From NCBI GenBank assembly GCA_963969365.1, contig OZ017746.1, forward strand, positions 682,001 to 746,000: a stretch of DNA of 64,000 nucleotides. Reading direction: 5' to 3'. Under the pieces are notes generated by a model. It searched no databases. It was not told the origin of the DNA and worked only from the letters and a program-made list of their open reading frames with translations. This stretch comes from Asterochloris sp. CNOR1 (lineage: Eukaryota > Chlorophyta > Trebouxiophyceae > Trebouxiales > Trebouxiaceae). Positions 50,371 to 61,829 of this stretch are shown in pieces. Within the stretch, counting starts at the first letter, position 1. Every line of letters begins with the position of its first letter. The position numbers and the translations under genes are program-made.

Positions 50371-53300
50371 AAACTGCTGACGTTGCATGTACAGCAGCTC
50401 AAGGGCCTGAGGTCTGCTAGCAGACAGAGACCTGGCCAGCTTCTGCACTGTCTTGCATGCACTGTCTCATCCAAACATGGCAGGGAGCTGCTGCAGAAGC
50501 CCCGGCTCACAGTCCAGCAATCTGTGCAGCTGCAGTGCACAGGCCTCTCCATTGAGGGACAGGTGTGCCACATGAGGCACTCTGGCAAAGAAGCATGCCG
50601 TGATGTTCCTGAAGCTGGCTTGTGTTGCAGGGTGTCTGCCGGCATGACAGCGGCATGGTCGTCTTCTGCGAGCGCACACTGCCTGGAGAGGTCCTGCTGG
50701 CAGAGGTCACCAGTGTGAAGGCAGGCAAGCGCTGACATGCAATGACTGCGGGCACCTCTACAGGGGGCTATGCCCAGCCGCAACCCAGCGGCTTCGCTCT
50801 GCAGTCAGCAAGTGCCAGGCGGTCATGTCAAGCGTGTCTGGCAGGCCCAGGGTGTTGCTGGGCACAGACGCTTGCAAATGTGGTGCAGGCCATGCCACAG
50901 CAGTGAAGCAGCGCACCCTGCGCCAACATGACCACCCTGCACAGCCCCGCTGCCAGCACTTTGGCCCCTGCGGTGGGTGCAGCCTGCAGAGCCTGCAGTA
51001 TGCCGCCCAGCTGCAGCACAAGCAGCAGCTGGTGGTGGCAGCCCTGCAACGCATCGCCAAGCTGCCTAACGCTGAGGAGGTTGTCCTCCCGATCATCCCA
51101 AGCAGGCAGCAATATGGCTACCGCAATAAGGTGAGGTTCAATGCAGCATCCTGACTGTCGATGCGCCTGCCCAGCATGCTCTGCACGAAACTTTGGCATG
51201 CAGACCAGAAGGCCAGGCTTTTGAGCTGGACACTATACAGTCCTCATCTGAGAAGACTTGCAAAAGTTTGGCCTTTGCTTAACTGGTCTGGCCTCTTGGT
51301 ATGCAGGCATGTTGCAGTACCTGGGCACAGTTGATCGTCATTTGTGCTTAACCATGGACTCTGTGGCCTGACAGATGTTGTGGCTGAAGGCACGCTGTCA
51401 CTCTCTGCAGATGGTGTTCACCTTCAGCAGTGACATCTGGCAAGCAGACACCCAAGATCTGCAGGACAGCAACAGCGCAGGCCAGCCTGCATTGGCAGCC
51501 CCCTTGGGCGCTGGTGCTGCAGCAACAGACCCACCCCACGAGGCAGCCTCCCCGCTCATAGCACAAACCCTGCCAGTGCATCCAGCACAGCATGCTGCTG
51601 GCCCACAGCCTCAAGGCAGCCAGGAGGCTGCATCAGCAGCAGCGACGTCTGCAGGCGCCCACTGGCCACCAGTGCCCATCGCTGCAGCAGCGCAGCGCCC
51701 CCACACAGGCAGCCAGCAGCTGCCTGCATGCCCTGGCAGCAGGCAGGTTGCCCTCGGCCTGCACACCCCCGGCAGCTTCACGCGCGTGGTGCCCGTCCAG
51801 GAGTGCCAGCTGCAGACGGACGAAAGCAATGCCATCCTGCGGGCGGTGGCAGCGGCGGCCCAGCAGGCAGGACTGTCCCCTTGGAACCCCGCGACCCAGC
51901 AGGGGCAGTTGCGGCAATGCACCATGCGCAGCAACGCCCGAGGGGAGCACTTTGTGCACCTGAGCTCTGCCCAACAGGTCAGTTGGAGCCTGCAGGCAGG
52001 CGGCCCTGAGCATGCACGTCCGGGCAGTCTGACAAGCCTGGCATGGCCATGTTCTACGCTGATGCCGGCATGTGCAGGCTATCAACATGCATGCCATCAC
52101 AGAACAACCTTTTCAGCATCTCCTGCCCCGTGCTGCATGGTCTGCTGCATCAATGCTCGCTGTCTGCCGTTCCAGGTGAAACTTTTGTAGCTCAGCTCCA
52201 AAGCCTGTTGCGGGCTGCTGTGATGTGCAGGTGCCAGCGCAGGCACTGCAGCAGCTGGCAGACGCGATGTTGGCGGCATGCAGATCCATTGTGGGCATTG
52301 TGCACGTGGTGGAGGTGCCCCCACCTCCAAGGCAGGGTCGCCAGAGGGGGCAGCGCCCATCAGCAGCTGCCATGAAGCCTGCTCTAGGTGAGCAAGATGC
52401 ATTCAGCTGTCATGCTCTGTTTTTCCTCAGCAGCGCTTTTACTGAAGTCCTGGAAGCTCTTTGGACATACTGTGAATGTGATGGAGGCGATACTCCATGT
52501 ATTTCTAAAGCTGCTCTATGTCTGCCTTGACTGCATCGCCCCTGCCTGACCTGCTGTGGATGCTGCAGGCACCCTGCAAGCTCGTGGTATTGCACCGGAA
52601 CATGTGCATAGTTGTGGGGCCCCAACCTGGAGCAGCTGCTGCTTGTAGATTACTGCTGCAGCACTGCTCACAGGCAGCCCTGCTGCCTGGCTGTCTGCCA
52701 AGGTGACGCTGCGCGCACTGCTGCAGGCAGTTGGAGCAAGGAAGGACTTGCAGAGCTAACCCGCCGGGGCATGCAGCAAGCTTTTGGAGGCCGTTGTTGT
52801 GACATCTGCGGGCTCAAGGATTTAGTCACCTGCTGCTGGCTGCAGGCACCAAGCCCAACACGACAGTCCTGCACGGAAGTGCCACTTTCTCGGAGCGCCT
52901 GGCTGGGCTCAACTTCCAGCTGAGTCCAGCTGCCTTCTTCCAGACCAACACGGCCCAGGCTGAGACGCTGATTCAGCTTGTCAGAGCTGCAGCAGGTGAG
53001 GACCTTCTGGCCGCTTGACTTCAGATGCCGCAAGTTGCCAGCTTTGCTGGCATGCAGCAGCCGTCCTCCCCACACGGCCTCATCTCTGTGCAACAGCTGT
53101 CACTGTCATGCGTAGGCAATCAACTGAATATTTACTGCAGGCGAGGCTGCGCTGCAGCCACAAGGCAGCCCACGTCACGCCGCTGTACTTGGCTGCAGGG
53201 CTAAAGCCTGAAGACACCCTGCTGGACCTGTACTGTGGTGTTGGAGCCATCGGGCTCTGCCTGGCATCACAGTGCCGGCAGGTGCTGGGGTGGGAGGTTG

Positions 53301-53827
53301 TGCCCCAGGCTGTTGCTGACGCCAGGCTCAATGCCCAGCTGAGTAGCATTGCCAATGCTCACTTTTTCTGTGACGACCTCCAGAAGCCCTTAGTCCTGCC
53401 CAGCGGGTACAGCGTGGACGTGATTGTGGCAGGTGAGCTGGCAAGAATGCAATGCTCAAGTCATGAACTGAGCATATCTGGCATTGCCCTGCATCAGTAG
53501 TCTTCTGGAAGCAGAGCCCTGCATGCTCATCACACCAGAGTGCAGCACCAGTGGTTTGCAACACCCCGTCAGGATGCCTAAAGGACTACTTCTGCAGATC
53601 CTGCTCGTGCCGGCATGTCAAAGCGCGCAGTGGAGTTCTGCCAGACAGCCGGTGCACGGCGCATCATCTATGTGAGCTGCAACCCCTCCACTATGGCAAG
53701 GGACCTGGCCAGCCTCAGCGGCCAGTTCGAAATAGCTAGTGTACAGCCAGTAGATATGTTTCCCCAGACAAGTCATGTTGAATGCATGGCCGTTCTGCAA
53801 CGCTGCAGACAGCCTTGTGAGCATTGA
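50362..53827 (+). CDS. RNA m5U methyltransferase, TrmA/RlmD type
   Basis: A SAM-dependent enzyme that methylates C5 of a uridine in tRNA or rRNA. Exons: 50362-50562, 50631-50724, 50889-51130, 51411-51977, 52231-52387, 52846-52995, 53199-53432, 53598-53827; 624 aa in frame. A TRAM domain (EGQGVCRHDSGMVVF, LPGEVLLAEVTSVK) is followed by a cysteine cluster (CQHFGPCGGCSLQ) like the 4Fe-4S site of RlmD/RumA. Then come SPAAFFQTN, the SAM motif LLDLYCGVGAIG, DPARAGMSK, and YVSCNPSTMARD with the catalytic cysteine. A low-complexity insert occupies much of the exon at 51411. The intron after 50724 has a GC donor (CAG before GCAAGC), needed to complete TSVKAGHATAV. The Fe-S cluster suggests a bacterial-type enzyme, probably organellar, though no clear transit peptide is seen. 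The start is uncertain. Confidence 0.9.
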
Positions 53828-54197
53828 TTTCATTTCATGATACAGGCAGCAGAGTGCTAAGTTTGCCAGCAGGCATACTTCATGAATTTGGAGGGCTAAG
53901 TGTCTGATAACATGAGATGAGCAAAGCTTTGCAAGCTGCTGTATTCATCTTCTCTATTATATAAAAATGGAAAACGCGGGGGCGGTGATCTGTTCAGGAT
54001 ATCATCTATGCTGTGCCCAAGCCAAAAGGGCAGGCTCAGCATGTTACTGACACTCTACAGGAGCGCTGCCAACTCAACAGCCTCAGCATGAACTTGTGCT
54101 TTGCAGCGGCGCTGCTCTAGGCAGCTGCACATGTGGTTTCAATGCTCAGGGGCATTGCTCAGGTCGGCTGCGGCGACACTTCACCTAGTACCGGTTG
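53828..54197. other. Intergenic stretch, convergent 3' ends
   Basis: Lies between the methyltransferase and the SRPBCC-like gene. It contains an AT-rich patch (TATTATATAAAAATGG, around 53955-53970), unusual here. No gene is seen. Confidence 0.4.
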
Positions 54198-56147
54198 TCA
54201 CAGCAGTCTGCCAGTGTATGTGCTATCCCTGTTGCGCCGTGAGCCAGAGCTGAAGGCGCGCAAGAGCCCACTTTTCCGTCTTGTCATCTCTGTCGAGCGC
54301 TGGTCGGTGGACTGGCGCTCGGTGACAGAGTCTGCGGGCATGGCCCGGCTGCTGCGGGCGCCAATGCTGCTTCGCCGGGGGGGCCTCACATCGGTATGGA
54401 AGGCCAGCAGGTCCAGCATGCAATCGTCAATCTTCTTCACCATCACGCCTGCAGTCCAGTGAGGGGAGACTGCGCGAGGGCTCCTCCCAACCTTGGCCAA
54501 CCATCAGCTCAAGTTGGGGTGTGGCAGCAATCAGCGCTGACAGCAGTGCTGTGTACACAGCATAGCCGGAACAAGCAGCAGCAGACTGCACGGCAGCAAG
54601 ACCCAACGTCTCTGTGTACAGAATGAGATGGGAGGCAGCAGTCAGAGAGTAGGAAGCATATCTATGGAGGCACTCTAGCCACTGGAGCTTACATGATGGC
54701 AGGTGGCCAGCTGCAAAGGGCAGGGCGCACCTTTCACCACTCCCTTGAAGGGGGATGGCGGCAATTGGGAAGCAGATATTTTGGTATCGAGCGTCACGAT
54801 GGTCTGAGGCTGAGATTCCAGACTGCCTGCAAAGCCATGGCTTTCAGCAAAGTTCATCCGAAGACGACTAAACCATGGGTTGGCCAGAAACCCCCACTCT
54901 GGCTGCGGATGCGGACAGCTGCCTGCACCCACTGGCAGTCCTTGCTCAGAGCCTGGACAAGCAGTCAGGCAGGCCCTCCAGCAAGGCAAGGCAGACGCGG
55001 TGGCCAGTATTACAAAGTAACACTTGGGCAGGGCAAGCAGCCTACCTTCAGCAGGTCTGACCTCAAAGGTCGCAACCAGCTCCTTTATGAGGCGCCCCTC
55101 CTTGACCGACTTGAAGTTGATCTGCAGCATGGGGTGGCGCCGTTGATCAGCCAAGCAGCCATGGCTGATGCAAGAGCAAGGCTGACCAGGGCAGCAGCAG
55201 CTGTCTGCAGGTGAGCAATGCACTCACGTGGCCGGTCTTGCTGTCCTGCTCCACGTGTAGCCTCATCTTGAGGTTGCCTGTCACAAAGAGGACCCTAAAG
55301 GGTATCCGCACAACGCGGAACAGGGTCTGGGCTCCTTCACCATCATCCTCTTCCACTGTGTCGTCGCACACCTGCAACAGGGAAGCAACTCGCCCTGGAG
55401 TGTGGAGCAGACAAACGCTCACGCTGTCCCCAGATAGCAAGGCGCCAATGTGCTTGCAAGGCGAAGAGGGCGAAGCTCGAACATGGGCAGTCGGCGGGCT
55501 GCAGAACCTGCTGCCCCGCCTGGCCGACAGCCAGCAGTCGCAGTCGGCAGGTACATCATGGGGGCACCAAAAGAGCACCCTGTGGGAAGGCGCCTGCAGC
55601 TGCTGATCACTGCTTGCTGGATGCTGCACTCTATGCAGCTCAGCATTGTGCTGTCTGTAGGGCCATGATGCTTGCTGCGGGCAGCCAGCTCTCACCGTCA
55701 TGGGAGTGAAGACTTTGTGAAGGTCCTTGCTCAGGCTGGCGTACACCACCGCCTGCGACTTGGGAATGGTCACCTCTGAACGGACGCCTGTGAACCAGCC
55801 CCTCTCATCGTAGGTAGTGGTGTAGGCGCTGAGTGGCTCAGGCTGCAGCGCAATCATAGTCACTTGGGAATGGCTTCAAGTGTGAACGGCTACCCAAAAC
55901 CGTATGAAGGCAGAATTGTGCTTGGACAGCTGCCAATACAGCAGGATCCATTGAGACCGTCATAGGCGTTGTGGTGCATCCACAGGCTATCGTGCATGAC
56001 CAAAGCGCAACTTGTCCACCTCACCTTGCCAGGGTCCTTGATGCCTGCGCTCACAGCATCATCATCAACCTCCAGAGGCAGTCCTGCCCTGCTCACAAGG
56101 GCCTTTACCTGGCTGGCTCCAACAAATCGTGTAAAGGTACCCCCCAT
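54198..56147 (-). CDS. START/SRPBCC-like lipid-binding protein
   Basis: Exons: 56147-56025, 55842-55696, 55371-55228, 55121-55046, 54826-54731, 54448-54198; 278 aa in frame. The middle follows the polyketide-cyclase/START-like pattern: GVRSEVTIPKSQAVVYASL, then VRIPFRVLFVTGNLKMRLHV and INFKSVKEGRLIKELVATFE, alternating strands that form the helix-grip cavity, and a closing helix (PPSPFKGVVKG...MLDLL). The tail is Ser/Arg-rich and probably disordered. Similar plant proteins are annotated as polyketide cyclase/dehydrase or lipid-transport proteins; several are plastid-located. No transit peptide is obvious, so the true N-terminus may lie further upstream. The ligand cannot be told from sequence. 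Confidence 0.72.
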
Positions 56148-56199
56148 ATTCTGTGCCTTTTAGACCGTGCAATCTGCTCAGAGCCTCATGAATAGGGGT

Positions 56200-56215
56200 C
56201 GCTCCAATTGGAGCG
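56200..56215. promoter_or_regulatory. 16-base perfect palindrome upstream of the SRPBCC-like gene
   Basis: CGCTCCAATTGGAGCG is its own reverse complement and lies 53-68 bases before the putative start codon of the minus-strand gene, beside an AT-rich stretch. It contains CCAAT in both orientations (CCAATTGG). A binding site for a dimeric factor or NF-Y is possible; function is inferred. Confidence 0.5.
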
Positions 56216-56353
56216 CCTCAGTTCAGCAATTGATTATTTTATTCTAAATATTGACCTCTGTCACTGAGTCACAGCGCTGTGGCATTTGAATGCTCAAGGT
56301 GTGGCAGTGCCAACCCGGCACGCCTCATTGGCAGCTGTCAGCGCAGCACTCAC

Positions 56354-57254
56354 GTGCCTGAACAGATGCTAACTCCCCATCGAGCTGCAGCAGCTCTCCC
56401 TCAACCCATGCCAGAACAGCAGCCTGTTTGCCATGCTCAGCAGTGATTATGGCTTCAGCCACGGCCAGCACAGTCCCCGCCTCCTGTGCTGCCTGCTGCG
56501 CCTGCTCTACCAAGCCCTGCAGTCATGCAGCCCAGCCCCGGCTGTAGCCTCAGCTGCGCCTGCGCAGCTCCAGCCTGCTGTGCTGCCTTGCGAACTGCCC
56601 ACTGGGCAACCTGCACCTCTCAGCGCAGCTGCAGAAGCTCTGCCTGAGCCTGAGCCGGGGAAGCAGCCCCAGCAGCAGCCAGCATGGCCTCGCCATCCTC
56701 GCCTGCTTCCTCCAACAGGCCCTGTAGCCACACAGCCTCCTACTGAGCTGCTCCCAACTACCCCATGGAGCTGCTGACTGCTAGCTGCCTCCTGCTCCTG
56801 GTCTAGCAGAGGGCTTGAAGTCTCACGCAATCCTGCTGGGCCGCCTCCACATGGCTGTAAAGCTGCTGCTGGGCATCAGCAGCCATCAGGCCTTGAAGCC
56901 TAATGCTCTGCCATGGTGCTGCCTCCAGCTTGTCATGCAACCGCTGTCGACAGTCACTGACCTGCAGTCCACAATTACTGAGAGAGACGCTCTCAGTGAG
57001 AGTCAGCCTGTCAGCCTTAAGTTGGCAGCTTTGCTTCAGACCGCAGCCACATGCGGCGACCTGATGGAACCTGGACCTCTCCGCCACCGCCCTGGCCCTG
57101 CATTTTTGCAGAAGGTAAGCCTGCTCTGCGACTCGCGGCTTGTGCCTGCGGTGGGTCTTCTGGCCCCCTTGATGTGCATGAGCCGGTACACATAGGACTT
57201 TTTGAAGGTCACTGGGCCTCTGCATGGCTGCCTCAGCCCTGCAATGTCGCACAA
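56354..57254 (-). CDS. Coiled-coil coding segments, gene structure unresolved
   Basis: Several minus-strand segments read as long Ala/Gln/Glu/Leu helices. 56354-56520 has EQAQQAAQEAGTVLAVAEA and GELLQLDGELASVQA before a donor; the segment near 56640-56710 has EEAGEDGEAMLAAAG; 56830-56960 has LHDKLEAAPWQSIRLQ and YSHVEAAQQDCVRLQ; an ATG at 57254 starts MCDIAGLRQPCRGPVTFKKS. Together they suggest one coiled-coil protein, but I could not fix all the junctions or the stop. It might even continue into the SRPBCC-like gene downstream. Confidence 0.4.
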
Positions 57255-57637
57255 GGTGAGCCTGCATGGGCAGTCACTGGCACATCTCTGCTACTCCAAA
57301 TACCTGCTACAGCCTGTTGCCGGTGGCATCCTGTGGCTCTGCCCTGACTCACAAGATAGTGGGCTCGCAGCAGCATGTCGCCTTCTGCACCTTTGCTTGA
57401 CAGGCAGCATGATGTGCGGACCATGTATCCGGGACAGACATGGGTGTGACATGACCTCCCAGGGCTGGCTGGTTCCAGCAGAATTTTTCATCAGTTGACG
57501 GACTATCTGCACAGATCTTGTGTATGCAAGGTACACTGCAGGGATGCTGTGCAAGGTGGGGCGCCAGGGGGCGCTTACTCAGTTCATGTGTGATCTGGAG
57601 CCAATGTGGCCATTTCCACAGGGATTAAGGGGTGTCC
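57255..57637. other. Intergenic stretch
   Basis: Between the coiled-coil segments and the carrier stop. It should hold the carrier 3' UTR and the promoter of the next minus gene. I see no gene or repeat. Confidence 0.35.
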
Positions 57638-59342
57638 CTAAGCCTGTGCATGTGCCTTCTCTTGTTGTCGCTTCTCCATGTAGCCTGTGATCTGATCGCT
57701 GACTGCCCACACTATGGCCTGGCCAGGGGGGATGCGCATCAGTCTGGGCAGCAGTCCGCGCCACAAAGCTTTCAGGCCCTCCTCTCGCGGAATGAGGGTC
57801 AGCGCGTGCCAGAGGCCACGATACCTGGCAGGGCCATCTGATCGCTGCTGAGCCATCAAGCGGGTCTGCAGGCAAGGCAGGCACTGTCAGCACCTGTAGC
57901 TGGTTGTCAAGCTGGTCCTCAGCCCATTGCCTCGGTGGTCGCCTATATCTCTGCAGCGGGGTCTGTTTGTGATTGGGACCCACAGGCAACAGGCAGGAGT
58001 CTGACCTTGATGACATCAAAAGGGCCTGTTGCAACAGGGCCCAGACAGGCCGCTGAGAAGCCAGACCCCATCGACTGCAGTGGGGTGAGCTGCATGCCAT
58101 CACCCTCCAGCTTCCCCCACAGAAGCCTGCACAGCAGCACTCATGGGCATCAGCAGCATGTGGACAGCTTCCTCGCAGCTAAGTGAAAGCGGAGGGACAG
58201 CGTGGGTGATGGAGTCGAGGCTCCAGCTTAGCGATCTGCTCACCGATCAAAATTATTTTTGGCCCAGAACAGGCACATCTGGTTTGTGCCATTCCGCATG
58301 ACAGTGGGAGCTGCGCCCGCCCAGAGGCCGCGAACGAGGCCGTCCTCCCTTGCAATGGTCATGGCGGCATGCACGGGACCCTGCAGACAAGCAAGCCTGC
58401 TGAGCAGGTTGTCTAGTCAGCTGGACAAGAAGACAGGATGAGAAGGCGGTCTGCCTTGCCAAAGGGCCGTCGCGCAACTCAAGCTACGCCCACCTTGTAT
58501 TTGAAGGCCTCCTTGGACACACCATGCTGCTGCTGCAGCCTGATTTTGACCACCTCAAAGGGTGTGACAATCACCAGAGCCTCTGTGATGCCTGCGCAGA
58601 AGCCTGCCAGCATGCGATTTGTCTCAGACAGGTAGCCGTACTGCACCAGCACTGACTGTCAGCAGCAATACCCAGCACACCACCGGTTGTAGGCAACGGA
58701 CAGCTGTCCCTTGGAAAGCAGGGCTGTTTTGACTACAGGCACCTGGTTCAGCAACTGCAAGCACTGAAGAAGCTGTCCCTCAGGAAGCACCGAAAGCTCT
58801 GGGCTCTTGAGTTCACCTGGTCGCGCAGCAGCGTTTGGTAGGTGGCATTGGTGCCCATGCGCAGTGCATATTTGAGCGTCAGGTGGGCTGCAAATGGGGT
58901 CAGCCCCTTCCACAATGCCCGCACCCCCTCCTCCTTCACCACAGTTTCTCCACAATTCCAGATGCCTGCACACGAGCGTCTGGGCGCTGAACTTGTGCTG
59001 TGAGGCAGGCAGGGCGCTCCTGCACTTTCAGCTGAGGCTGCCGTCAGATGCTGACAATGCTGTCAGCTTACCTTTGTACTTGCCAACCTTATCTAGCTGC
59101 AGCCTGGTTTTGATGACGTCAATTGGCTGCAGGAAGCATGCCTCAACAGTGCCCCCAAGCGACCCTGCATGCACATGTGCAAGAGAGCTTGCTTCAGAGC
59201 GCTGTTTTGGTATCTGCTGGATGTGAGCAGATCTTACTCTCCCCCGGGTGTAATGGGCGTGCAGCAATCATGGCTTACCTGCAATGGCCTTTGCAAATGG
59301 GGAAGCTGGCTTCAGAGGGTGAGCCTGCTTGTCCTCTGACAT
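57638..59342 (-). CDS. SFC1: Mitochondrial succinate/fumarate carrier
   Basis: A six-helix carrier of the inner mitochondrial membrane that exchanges dicarboxylates, linking peroxisomal acetate/lipid breakdown to the TCA cycle. Exons: 59342-59279, 59164-59072, 58965-58817, 58640-58494, 58380-58244, 58126-58006, 57865-57638; 312 aa, the normal length. All three signature repeats are present (PIDVIKTRLQ, PFEVVKIRLQ, PFDVIKTRL), each with a following EG...LW(K/A/R)G block. The segments TPFAAHLTLKYALRMG, GAAPTVMRNGTNQ and GLLPRLMRIPPGQAI match plant SFC1 closely and separate it from citrate or oxoglutarate carriers. All introns are GT-AG. Transport specificity is inferred from similarity. Confidence 0.92.
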
Positions 59343-59562
59343 TCCTTCGGAATGTCCCGGTGCTGCAGCTCAGCGAGGAGCCACGGGCACAACGTCTGAC
59401 ATCACATCAGGTAGCCGGCATGCCTGGCAAGCTGAACTGCCAGCCTGCAAAAGCCCCTGCTAGCTGACAGACTGGGAAACCTAGGTTACAATCCTCTCCC
59501 CCTAGCACCTCAACAGCATGATATATTAGAATTGTGCCGGTATAGTGACACTGTCAGATTGG

Positions 59563-60030
59563 GTGTGTAAGCAGAGCACTTTGGCGGCCGCATCTGACGA
59601 TTTCTAAAAGCCTAACCCACGTGTGTAAGCAGGCCACTTCTGGCAGTGGGCATGGACGGCTACCAAAGTTGTGTAGGCAGACGGCTTTTGTACACTTTTG
59701 ACAGCCTGCAACGACCTGCAGAGTGTGTGTAAGCAGCCCACTTTGGACCCGCTTCTACCAGCTTCCAGGAAATGGCTGCACCTGTCACTAGTGGGGTGGT
59801 GTCATCAGCAATGACGTGTCATTAGGGGCCTTTTGCCTGCTCGGTGTATGTATGTAGGCAGGCAAATAGGTGGGGCGCAAAAAGGTATGCGTGATGCATA
59901 TATGTAGGCAGGTTGGAGAGGTGCACGTGCTGTCGCGGAGTGCATGTATGCAGGGGCAGGTGGGTGTCATTAGCAGACCACAGGTGTTAGAGGGGTCTGT
60001 CAGCAGGTGCAACGAGTGTGCGTGTATGTA
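59563..60030 (+). repeat. Degenerate tandem repeat array (about 50-60 base period)
   Basis: A core GTGTGTAAGCAG or TGTATGTAGGCAGG recurs near 59563, 59621, 59669, 59725, 59847, 59901, 59941 and 60021. In the first half it is often followed by a CACTTTGG-like tail. Spacing is mostly 45-60 bases, with diverged sequence between cores. The 220 bases before it (59343-59562) hold the carrier promoter and no other visible feature. Confidence 0.65.
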
Positions 60031-60296
60031 GGCCTATGGGCGGCAGTCATTCCATTCAGCCTCCTCCTCTTGGGACTGTGAGGGCTGCCCACCCACCAGC
60101 GGCAGGGCCATGTGCTTGTTGAGGCGCAGCTGCTGGGCATGATACTTGGCAGTGAGGGTGAAGTAGCGTTATGCCCCGTGGCAGTGCACTGTAAAAGCTG
60201 TTGCGGGGTGTTGGGAGAGCCAGGTCTGTCTCATCAGATGGTGGCATGTCATCGTCAAGCTCCATTTTGCGCTTCTTGCTGCTCTAGGACCCCCCC

Positions 60297-60625
60297 CTTA
60301 GCCTTCATAGCCCTGGGTTTCAGCAAACACGGTCATAAGGTGGACATTTGCAAAGACTGTGGCTACCAGACAGTGGCTGGGAGGCTAGAGAAGCATGTAT
60401 GTACGTAGACATTGAGGGCCCTCTTGGGATGCTACCCAACAGAAAACACAAGGAGCTACGCTCTGGCAAGGACTGCAACAAGTGGCGCAAGGGCCACGTG
60501 ATGTATGCAGACTTCGAGTCCACCCTGGAGCCTGAAAGGTGCCCAGCAACATTGCAATTAGGCAGCATGGTGGCTTTCAAGCCTGCTGTGGCGTTTAAAG
60601 ACTGCAGGGGTCCATGCGGCCTCTG
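60297..60625 (+). mobile_element. Polinton-type DNA polymerase B fossil fragment
   Basis: Two short plus-strand blocks resemble the N-terminal part of the protein-primed family B polymerase of Polinton/Maverick-like elements. One is a segment ending GRLEKHVC, like the zinc-finger region before the exonuclease. The other contains GMLPNRKHKELRSGK and then HVMYADFESTLEP, the Exo I motif (D-x-E) in its usual context. The copy is broken, with at least one or two breaks, and only a small part of the polymerase is recognisable. No capsid, ATPase, protease or integrase part was found in the window, and no terminal repeats were identified. It looks old. Confidence 0.5.
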
Positions 60626-61829
60626 ACCTGCATGACTGTGTCAGCGCTGTTTCAAGCATTGCGTCTGCTCCTCCTCCCCAATTGCTGCCATCGACAAGGC
60701 ACCTGCACACTGCTCATGTAGAATACCTGCAGGAACACCTGCAAGTGACCAGCAGTGTGCGCCCAGCGCTTGAGGTGCAGCAAATCTCGTCATCATGTCA
60801 GGGCTGCTGTTCTTCTGTCTCCTGAAGTGTGGGCTTGGCTGTCCCTGAGCAAGGCAAACCATGTGCATGCCAGTGCCACCGGCACGGGGCAGATGAGAGA
60901 TACAGGACAACAGCGCCGGGCGTCAAGACACTGGCCTTCAACTTTGTCCCCTTTCGTATGGCAGTATACAGCGCTGGTGAGCACTCCTTCCTTTGGATCC
61001 CCTGCCATTGCTGCCATGATGGCGTGGCTCTGCAGCACAGTCTGCACCCTGATCTTGCTCACCAGCAGCGCCTTCTGCCTGCACCCACCAGATGTCCATC
61101 ACAGGATACAGTCAGGTGCTGTGCTGCATCTTTGACGTCTCCTGTTGCATGCTGCATCCTACCCCTTATGACGCCTGTGACTTATGACGCCAACCTGGCA
61201 GTTATAGCCACAGCTGATGTGCTACGTGGTAAGCCAAGGTTGCTGAGGGAAATGCTGCTGAGCAGCACACATTGCTGCCTTGCCCAGGGGTCTGCTGTAG
61301 CAGCAGAGATGCTGCGCGGCCAAAGCAAGCCCGGCTTCGCCCCCCCTGCAACCAGGCCAGCTATCCACCTGACTTTGGCGATTCCCTCATGGCACACCTG
61401 ACTGGGTGCTGCTGCATGACAGTGTCTAAGACCTGCTCCTGGCCGTCTTCTGCATCCAGAGTTGTGGCCACCTGTGTGCGCTCAGGCAATGCATAGCACA
61501 CACCATTGACAACATCTGTCCTGCCATGCTGCAGCTGCAGCTGTGCAACTGCAGGCAATGACAACCTGCTCAAGGCATGTTGCAGCAGTGTGGTGCGAGC
61601 TGTGGCCTAAACAACGCGGAGACGCAACTGCGAGGATTGGGTGTAGCGCAAGACTGGACGCTACAGTTGTAACTTACTCATAATAGACCAGCAAAGGGAG
61701 CTGCCTGCTGGTGTGGCCTGCGCGCTTCCTATCCCAAGAATAAAATCCTGTGGTGTAGGGATTGCCATGAAAATTCACGGAGTACATATAATACAGCTGG
61801 TCAGCTGGCACATCCTACACGACGTGCTT
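60626..61829. other. Stretch without a recognisable gene
   Basis: Follows the polymerase fossil and may include more decayed element sequence. Short open frames occur on both strands without family resemblance. A perfect 7-base stem (TGTAGCG at 61642-61648, CGCTACA at 61659-61665) with a 10-base loop lies in it; it is too short to call an RNA gene. Confidence 0.35.

Noticed and set aside
52572-52660. Extra exon in the RNA methyltransferase after 52387
   Set aside because: The frame begins plausibly after a TGCAG, but its donor is weak. Joining 52387 directly to 52846 gives the family's expected order.
61642-61665. 7-base stem-loop considered as part of a tRNA gene
   Set aside because: No T-arm, D-arm or acceptor stem consensus is present around it.
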